From STC-74 sp031423995 (GTDB taxonomy: Bacteria; Patescibacteriota; Gracilibacteria; BD1-5; UBA2023): a stretch of 6,436 bases of DNA. The notes beneath the pieces were generated by a model that searched no databases, was not told where the DNA came from, and worked only from the letters and a program-made list of their open reading frames with translations. Below are positions 1-3,804 of the stretch, piece by piece. The position numbers were made by a program, and so were the translations under genes. Numbering within the stretch: position 1 is the stretch's first letter; each line of letters opens with the position of its first letter. The stretch covers positions 1 through 6,436 of the forward strand of contig JANPGO010000108.1 of the NCBI GenBank assembly GCA_031423995.1, given 5' to 3'.

Positions 1-17
1 TAGGCATAAAAATAGAG

Positions 18-53
18 AAATGAGATACGAATATCCCCTCGTATTCTCCATTT
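18..53. other. Imperfect hairpin near the window edge
   Basis: AAATGAGATACGA (18-30) pairs with TCGTATTCTCCATTT (39-53) with two single-base bulges and an 8-nt loop. On the minus strand it is followed by CTCTATTTTTATG, so it may be a second terminator after the 74-125 hairpin, or the leader of a gene outside the window. Confidence 0.35.
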
Positions 54-73
54 ATTAATACTCTTGGGTCAGT

Positions 74-125
74 AAATATACTGTAAGAGAGAGATTCACA
101 CGAATCTCTCTCTTACAGTATATTT
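74..125. terminator. 23-bp perfect hairpin, probable bidirectional terminator
   Basis: The arms 74-96 and 103-125 are exact inverted repeats around the 6-nt loop CACACG. One arm carries a GAGAGAGA run and the other a TCTCTCTC run. The plus strand continues to ATTTTTC and the minus strand to ATATTTAC, so either transcript would have a stable stem and a weak U-tract. It most likely ends the 311-aa transcript. Confidence 0.65.
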
Positions 126-139
126 TTCGGTGTTTCCCT

Positions 140-162
140 AACTCGCGAAAAGAAAGATCCAC
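140..162 (-). repeat. Terminator-tail repeat, copy 1 (partial)
   Basis: Minus-strand GTGGATCTTTCTTTTCGCG then AGTT, 14 nt past the stop of the 311-aa gene. It matches copies 2 and 3 except for a C in the T-tract, then loses similarity after AGTT. The upstream pairing arm (ATCCACC) is missing, so this copy cannot form the hairpin; a different hairpin (74-125) lies just beyond. Confidence 0.65.
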
Positions 163-176
163 AGTAATTATGGGAA

Positions 177-1112
177 TTATGTTTTTTTCAATTTTCTTTT
201 GTAGGCAAGACATACAGTCGTAGCTCATGGTATGAATGAGAAATTCATATCTACAAAAAGGTATGTCCACTCTCATAATACTCGAGATTTCATGATTTTT
301 CCATGAAGCTTCGGGGAATCACCTATTTCTTCTATATCGAGTTTGACTGGGAGATTGCGGATATCACGCACAAGTAATTTATCATACTCGATTTGTTCAT
401 CAAAACAGTATCTACCGAATATATAACTTGACCCATTAGTCATTATTTCATAAAGCATAGAAGTCATGCATGCTGTATTTTCAGCAAAATCGTGTGCTAA
501 TATTTTTAGTTTTTCTGGATCGAGGATCATATATCACTGCCCTAAGGAAACATTCGTTTCCTGTACGAGATTTTCTGTAAGTGGATTTTCTCAGCGTATT
601 TCAGTAATTTTTTCAGATTTTATCATCGAGATTGCAAAAGTTAATCTTCTTCAGCTCGAAGTTATATACTCTCCTGTTCAACACACTGTAGATTCTTTAA
701 TTTCGGACGGAGGATTTCTTGAGGCATCCCATACAACTATATGGATGTCATGATCGACCATTTTACTGAATCCACCACTGACGCTAACTATTTTTTCTTG
801 TTTTGTGAGAAGTTTTTCTGCTACTTTCGTAATCGGGAACATCATATCTGATCCATGAGCGATAGTCGCCGCCCAAACGGCATTAAAAAAAAGCGGAGCA
901 TCTGCTTGCGCTATTCATGCTTGTCTATCTACTTCAGCATCATAGAGGGTTGGGACAGGATCCCTTATATTCTCATTCCAGAGTGGATATGCTGATACGA
1001 GTTTTCTTCCTGCTTGTGTCGCTGTATCGGAAAGAAGCTGAGCACATCCACTTCCTTGAAGATAGGCTACAAATCATTCATGAAGGCTTATAAAAACATC
1101 TAACATAGACAT
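177..1112 (-). CDS. Hypothetical protein, 311 aa, recoded (eight UGA-Gly)
   Basis: I do not recognise this protein. It is one continuous frame only if eight TGA codons are read as Gly (residues 13, 66, 145, 154, 174, 193, 280, 296); it ends at TAA. It looks soluble, with no signal peptide or clear membrane segment. The N-terminal part (1-110) is helical, with blocks such as QLLSDTATQAGRKLVSAYP (25-43) and FFNAVWAATIAHGSDMMFP (75-93). The middle (107-165) looks beta-rich: KIVSVSGGFSKM, DIHIVVWDA, GTGEYITSSGRRLTFAI. After DPEKLKILAHDFAENTACMT (198-217) it continues as mixed segments to a basic end, AYKRKLKKT. Five scattered Cys form no evident metal site. Start: ATG at 1112, with another in-frame ATG two codons later; neither has a Shine-Dalgarno sequence. 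It has its own promoter, and a strong hairpin lies 52 nt beyond its stop. Confidence 0.85.
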
Positions 1113-1141
1113 GCAAAAGTAATATTACTGAATTAAATATA

Positions 1142-1169
1142 AATATAAATAAAAATTATATTATGTCAA
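1142..1169 (-). promoter_or_regulatory. Sigma70-type promoter of the 311-aa gene
   Basis: On the minus strand, a perfect -35 TTGACA (1169-1164), a 16-nt spacer and -10 TATATT (1147-1142). Transcription would start near 1135, about 23 nt before the ATG at 1112. Nearby A/T repeats give alternative -10 hexamers. Confidence 0.6.
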
Positions 1170-1199
1170 ATTCATTTTCTCCCCTTCCCTTCCATAAGG

Positions 1200-1226
1200 G
1201 CGAACTCGCGAAAAGAAAAATCCACC
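1200..1226 (-). repeat. Terminator-tail repeat, copy 2 (full)
   Basis: Minus-strand GGTGGATTTTTC followed by TTTTCGCGAGTTCGCC. The same 28-base block recurs at 1856-1883 with a single change (CTCGAG for CGCGAG), and in part at 140-162. Conservation continues past the U-tract, where terminators normally have no constraint. On the far side both full copies go on to a GGAAGGGAA-containing block and the TTGACA promoter. Confidence 0.8.
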
Positions 1227-1239
1227 GAGGAGGGTGGAT
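1211..1239 (-). terminator. Intrinsic terminator of the 168-aa gene
   Basis: On the minus strand, ATCCACC (1239-1233) pairs with GGTGGAT (1226-1220) around a 6-nt loop, followed by TTTTTCTTTT. It lies 23 nt past the TAA stop. Confidence 0.8.
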
Positions 1240-1262
1240 ACTATTTAGAATAAATCTTTAGT

Positions 1263-1769
1263 TTAAAGAATTTCGAGGTCATCATCATCATCATCATCAT
1301 CGACTGGAGTACCCATAGGTATTTCAATTCTTGCAACCGTTTGCGTCATCATTTTATATTGCGCAATAAGGTTGACGACTTCCACATATTTTTCAGGATC
1401 TCTTGCGAATACACTGAGTGCACTACGGAATTTTGCTCGACCATAAAAAGGAGTATATTCATGGCGTTCGAGTGATCTATCTCCTGCCTTTTTTGATAAT
1501 TCTGCTAGGTCTAAAATAACTCATCTAACGTGGTCAATATAAGCATCGAAATCATCCATAAAATCTCATAAATCTGCTAACATCTCTTCGTATGCTGCGG
1601 GATATTCAATCGCGATATCTATACCAGATGCCGCAAGACGACAGAGATCCATACTCTTTTTTCTCGATAGTTCCATGATTCTTGGATTGAGAACAATGGG
1701 TGGATAGAGCGGTATATTCGCATCAGATAGATAATCTATATCGTCCTGAGCAGTTAATTCACCAGACAT
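1263..1769 (-). CDS. Hypothetical protein with C-terminal poly-aspartate tail
   Basis: A 168-aa protein that I do not recognise. Two in-frame TGA codons (residues 68 and 83) are read as Gly; the stop is TAA. It has no signal peptide or membrane segment, is acidic and looks mainly helical. Visible blocks: YPPIVLNPRIMELSRKK (22-38), RLAASGIDIAIEYPAAYEEM (44-63), VILDLAELSKKAGDRSLERH (84-103) and FRSALSVFARDPEKYVEVVN (114-133). It ends in eight consecutive Asp (157-164) and LEIL. The Asp run is encoded by seven GAT repeats and one GAC, a microsatellite that could slip in length. It has its own promoter (1799-1826) and terminator (1211-1239), so it is probably a single-gene unit. No Shine-Dalgarno sequence is visible. 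The reading frame is well supported; function is unknown. Confidence 0.85.
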
Positions 1770-1798
1770 ATAATGAAAATTATAGAGTAAACAATGAA

Positions 1799-1826
1799 TT
1801 TATATATAATTATTATATAATGTCAA
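1799..1826 (-). promoter_or_regulatory. Sigma70-type promoter of the 168-aa gene
   Basis: On the minus strand, a perfect -35 TTGACA (1826-1821), a 16-nt spacer and -10 TATAAA (1804-1799). Transcription would start near 1792, about 23 nt before the ATG at 1769. The -35 and the sequence before it are almost identical to the promoter at 1142-1169. Confidence 0.65.
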
Positions 1827-1854
1827 ATTTATTTTCTCATTTCCCTTCCACAAC

Positions 1855-1883
1855 GGCGAACTCGAGAAAAGAAAAATCCACCC
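1855..1883 (-). repeat. Terminator-tail repeat, copy 3 (full)
   Basis: Same unit as at 1200-1226, in the same orientation, downstream of the DUF805-like gene. It has TTTTCTCGAGTTCGCC where copy 2 has TTTTCGCGAGTTCGCC. It is followed by TGTGGAAGGGAA and a TTGACA promoter in the same order as copy 2. Confidence 0.78.
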
Positions 1884-1903
1884 GGAGTTGGAGGTGGTGG
1901 ATT
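1866..1903 (-). terminator. Intrinsic terminator of the DUF805-like gene
   Basis: On the minus strand, AATCCACC (1903-1896) pairs with GGTGGATT (1882-1875) around a 13-nt loop, followed by TTTCTTTTC. It starts 5 nt beyond the TAA stop. The 3' arm and tail match those of the terminator at 1211-1239. Confidence 0.75.
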
Positions 1904-1908
1904 AGGGA

Positions 1909-2223
1909 TTATTTATTTTTTGTTGGAAGGAAAAATAATGAAATTAATAGAATTCAATTAACAATAGGAACAAATATTATGAGAATGTGCCAGAATTTTA
2001 ATTCTTTTGTACAGTCTTTGGCTCTTTTTAAAATAACAAACAACATATATAGTCCTAAAATAAAGCCTATTGCCAGTAACCAAATAGGAGGATTGGCTCT
2101 ATCAAAATCAAGTAACATTAATGGAATATATAGAGCGTAAATAACAAGAATATTTATTAAAAATTGTATACGACTTAAGGTATTCGATTTTAATCAAAAC
2201 CATTTATTGATAAAAGTATCCAT
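1909..2223 (-). CDS. DUF805-like small integral membrane protein
   Basis: A 104-aa protein with two in-frame TGA codons read as Gly (residues 10 and 90) and a TAA stop. Three hydrophobic segments are visible at about 19-39 (QFLINILVIYALYIPLMLL), 46-66 (PIWLLAIGFILGLYMLFVIL) and 79-99 (WHILIIFVPIVNGILLISLFF). Between segments two and three is LKRAKDCTKELKFW, and the third has P-x2-NG. This matches the DUF805 layout (a K/R-R-x-x-D loop, Trp, then PxxN in the last helix), though without the usual RLHD-G spelling. It probably sits in the inner membrane; function is unknown. It has its own candidate promoter upstream and a terminator immediately downstream (1866-1903), so it is likely transcribed alone. 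Confidence 0.85.
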
Positions 2224-2234
2224 AGGCTATAAGT

Positions 2235-2275
2235 AAAAAATAAGAATAGACTTATTATACCTATTCTTATTTTTT
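2235..2275. terminator. Bidirectional 15-bp hairpin terminator
   Basis: The arms 2235-2249 and 2261-2275 are perfect inverted repeats (AAAAAATAAGAATAG and its complement) around an 11-nt loop. Both strands therefore give a G+C-containing stem followed by a run of U. On the minus strand it ends the unit of the 76-aa and zinc-ribbon genes. A -10 box lies in the loop. Confidence 0.8.
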
Positions 2276-2280
2276 GTCGA
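2254..2280 (-). promoter_or_regulatory. Candidate promoter of the DUF805-like gene, with its -10 in the terminator loop
   Basis: On the minus strand, TCGACA (2280-2275) and a perfect TATAAT (2259-2254) are 15 nt apart. Transcription would start near 2247, giving a leader of about 24 nt before the ATG at 2223. The -10 sits exactly in the loop of the terminator hairpin, so new transcripts would carry only its second arm and would escape termination. Confidence 0.5.
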
Positions 2281-2306
2281 GAATTATTTTAAATAATCTT
2301 GATATA

Positions 2307-2516
2307 CTACCTTCCGAGTCATTTCAATACTCAGTTAATTATATCCGTTTTCAAAGCAATCGGATCTATTCAGACCGACAAAACCTTTCCACACATAATA
2401 TTGGGGCATGAATATGCGACTCAATTGTATAGCGGATTTCATATCAAGTCAGTAATATTTGGAGTTTCAATAACAACTCTCGTAATGAATTGTTCACAAT
2501 AAGGACATTTTTGCAT
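2307..2516 (-). CDS. Small zinc-ribbon-like protein (C-x2-C ... C-x4-C)
   Basis: A 69-aa protein read with five TGA codons as Gly (residues 26, 32, 49, 62, 66) and a TAG stop. Under the standard code it would end after 25 residues. It begins MQKCPYCEQFI, has a second cysteine pair in SCPNIMC (Cys37 and Cys42), and ends with a probable helix, DPIALKTDIINGVLKGLGR. The spacing C4-x2-C7 and C37-x4-C42 suggests one bound zinc ion in a small ribbon fold, which usually means nucleic-acid or protein contact. Function is unknown. It follows the 76-aa gene after 11 nt and is followed 32 bp later by a strong hairpin terminator, so it is the last gene of a two-gene unit. Confidence 0.88.
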
Positions 2517-2527
2517 AAGTATAATAG

Positions 2528-2758
2528 TTAATTTGATTGTGAAAATATGGAACCAGCTAGAGATTTAGTTTCATTAGAATATTTTCCACTAAGTAAAACT
2601 TTCTGAGCCTTACTTTCCATTTTTTCAGAACTTTCTCTTCATGAATTAAATTGAGCTAACGCAGAGCCAGCAAGCTCTCTTTGAATTTTACTGGAATTAG
2701 GATTTTGCATTATTTTTCAAGCAAGGCTAGCGATACTTTTTGAAGTAGATTTGGACAT
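2528..2758 (-). CDS. Small hypothetical protein with two repeats of an LAGSALAQ-type motif
   Basis: A 76-aa protein read with two in-frame TGA codons as Gly (residues 14 and 40) and a TAA stop. It has an internal duplication: residues 8-37 (SIASLAGKIMQNP ... ELAGSALAQF) resemble 46-76 (KMESKAQKVLLSG ... KSLAGSIFSQSN). Each half is a predicted helix with an A..A.K(I/V) pattern, a short polar loop and a KxLAGS(A/I) helix. It is rich in Ser, Lys and Ala, with no signal peptide, membrane segment or Cys. Similar small two-repeat proteins of unknown function occur widely in bacteria; this is from memory and no family name is claimed. It lies 11 nt upstream of the zinc-ribbon gene, so the two probably form one transcript. 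No Shine-Dalgarno sequence precedes the ATG. Confidence 0.85.
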
Positions 2759-2783
2759 TGTAAATAATTGTAAATTTATAAAT

Positions 2784-2811
2784 TTGACATTACCTACTAA
2801 ACCAATAAATT
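2784..2811 (+). promoter_or_regulatory. Candidate plus-strand promoter
   Basis: A perfect -35 TTGACA (2784-2789), a 16-nt spacer and a weak -10 TAAATT (2806-2811, four of six consensus bases). It is the only good plus-strand promoter noticed. It lies between the 76-aa gene and the displaced nrdA tail and points at a terminator 43 nt downstream, with no gene between. Confidence 0.4.
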
Positions 2812-2817
2812 CTTTAA

Positions 2818-2887
2818 GCGTTTTTCTAGGAATTCTTCTTGGGGAAACTTCGGTACCAACTTACGCAAATAGGTTGGTATTTTTATT
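2818..2887 (+). ncRNA. Candidate small RNA of about 70 nt
   Basis: The stretch between the candidate plus-strand promoter and the plus-strand terminator has no ORF. It can fold into a short 5' hairpin (CTAGGAA pairing with TTCTTGG, with G-U pairs, 2826-2842) followed by the terminator stem. No known RNA family is recognised. The call rests on promoter-terminator spacing only. Confidence 0.3.
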
Positions 2888-2890
2888 TTA
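2854..2890 (+). terminator. Plus-strand intrinsic terminator
   Basis: TACCAACTTA (2854-2863) pairs with TAGGTTGGTA (2870-2879) to form a 10-bp stem with one G-U pair and the loop CGCAAA, followed by TTTTTATTTTA. The U-tract lies only on the plus strand, so it does not serve the minus-strand genes. No plus-strand gene precedes it except the candidate small RNA. Confidence 0.65.
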
Positions 2891-2920
2891 GTAAAAGATT
2901 AACATTTTTAGAAATTAAGA

Positions 2921-2966
2921 TTATCCTGAACAACTCACACAATTTTCTTTACTGACTTCACTCGAG
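2921..2966 (-). repeat. Displaced second copy of the nrdA 3' end
   Basis: Positions 2932-2966 match nrdA positions 3816-3850 at 33 of 35 bases. Read in the minus direction, 2965-2921 encodes the same last 14 residues as NrdA (SSEVSKENCVSCSG) followed by TAA. Over these 15 codons there are six base differences, all synonymous: Val GTG/GTA, Lys AAA/AAG, a Ser switch TCA/AGT, and Gly GGA/GGG. The copy lies 11 nt beyond the KilA-N stop, so the KilA-N gene is flanked by direct repeats of the nrdA end, about 884 bp apart. It could be the original end of nrdA displaced by insertion, a fragment brought in with the insert, or part of a very short gene. Confidence 0.88.
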
Positions 2967-2992
2967 GATATATGGATTATTGTAGTTTTCAT
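2921..2992 (-). CDS. Possible 23-aa peptide ending in the NrdA C-terminus
   Basis: An ATG at 2992-2990 opens a 24-codon frame that overlaps the last codons of the KilA-N gene in another frame and runs into the displaced nrdA tail. The peptide is MKTTIIHI plus SSSEVSKENCVSCSG. Its final 14 residues equal the NrdA C-terminus, including the CxxC thiol pair that in class I reductases re-reduces the active site. No ribosome binding site is visible. It may simply be an open stretch created by the duplication. An expressed peptide is possible because the copy has only synonymous differences from nrdA, but nothing else supports it. Confidence 0.25.
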   Translation of the reverse strand: MKTTIIHISSSEVSKENCVSCSG

Positions 2993-3780
2993 AGTGACGG
3001 ATTATGTAGGAGCCGAGTAAATTGTCGCCCAGCCTCTGTATAGAGGATTTCGGCTCGTTTATCTATTTCGATCATTCACTGGGAGATGAGCATAGCATTG
3101 ATACTTTCGAGATTTGCCATGACGACGAGTTGTTCGATACTGCCATTATCTCTCTGATTTCACTCAGTTTTTGGATTTTTCTCTTTCCATTCTTTTGCTG
3201 TCTCTCCATATACGATCTGATTGAGCATATCTGCTTCTGTTGCATATTTCCATGATCGTATCGTGAGTGGATCTATGAGATGTTCGCTGATGGCGTCAGT
3301 ATGGATCTTGTAGTTTACTTTTGCGAGGATGCGTTTTGTATCCCACCCCGTTTCGAGTCTTCTTGTCTCCTCTGATTTGAGTCGTTCGAATTCTTTGATA
3401 ATATAGAGTTTGAACTCTGGCGATATCCACATGCCAAATTCAAATGCAATATCCTTGTGTGCATAGGTGCCACCATATCGTCCAGTTGTGGCTCGGAGTC
3501 AGATGGCTCATGTTTTTTCTGTCCATTCTTTGACACTGAGCTTGTAGCTATTGAGTCCAACTTGGCTTTTAATTATGGCAAATTCGCCAGAATTAAAATC
3601 TGGATTATTCAGTGATTCCCATATCCCGAGGAACTCTACGGTATTACGATTCCTGAGCCAATCAGAGATAAAAAAATCGCCATCTTTGGCTCGGATCATA
3701 TCAGTCAATGAGATATAATCATCAGCTATATTGAAATGGATAATGTGTCATTGTACGAGGAGTTGAGTATTTTTGGTCAT
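2977..3780 (-). CDS. KilA-N domain protein
   Basis: Likely DNA-binding protein of the KilA-N family, which is common in phages, large DNA viruses and bacterial mobile regions. The 267-aa product needs six in-frame TGA codons read as Gly (residues 11, 91, 94, 207, 235, 264). The N-terminal half is the KilA-N domain: YISLTDMIR (22-30), DWLRNRNTVEFLGIWE (40-55), LNNPDFNS, then AIGLRATTGRYGGTYAHKD (92-110) and FEFGMWISPEFKLYIIKEF (113-131). The C-terminal half has the usual companion region, with LNQIVYGETAKEW (186-198) and IEQLVVMANLESINAMLI (215-232). The TGA at residue 94 falls on a conserved glycine. The gene starts 24 nt after the nrdA stop, with no visible Shine-Dalgarno sequence, and may be transcribed with nrdA. 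A repeat of the nrdA 3' end lies just beyond its TAA stop, suggesting the gene was inserted at the nrdA terminus. No nuclease or recombinase motif is seen in it. The family call is firm; the biological role is unknown. Confidence 0.93.
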
Positions 3781-3804
3781 ACGCTCAAAGGTGAAGAAAA
3801 TAGT

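Noticed and set aside
1700..2140. Plus-strand 146-aa ORF
   Set aside because: It crosses two minus-strand genes plus a promoter and terminator, and has no coding features of its own.
2854..2879. Hairpin as terminator of the KilA-N transcript
   Set aside because: On the minus strand the stem is followed by CCGAAGTTTCCCC and not a T-tract; the T-tract lies only on the plus strand.
3160..3708. Three overlapping or adjacent minus-strand fragments that look like a frameshifted or decayed gene
   Set aside because: Read with UGA = Gly, two of them join in a single frame into the intact KilA-N protein; the fragment at 3315-3560 is in another frame and is a shadow.
2921..3804. Group I/II intron or intein in the nrdA 3' end
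   Set aside because: The upstream nrdA copy is already complete with its stop codon, so nothing needs splicing; no intein motifs or intron core were seen.
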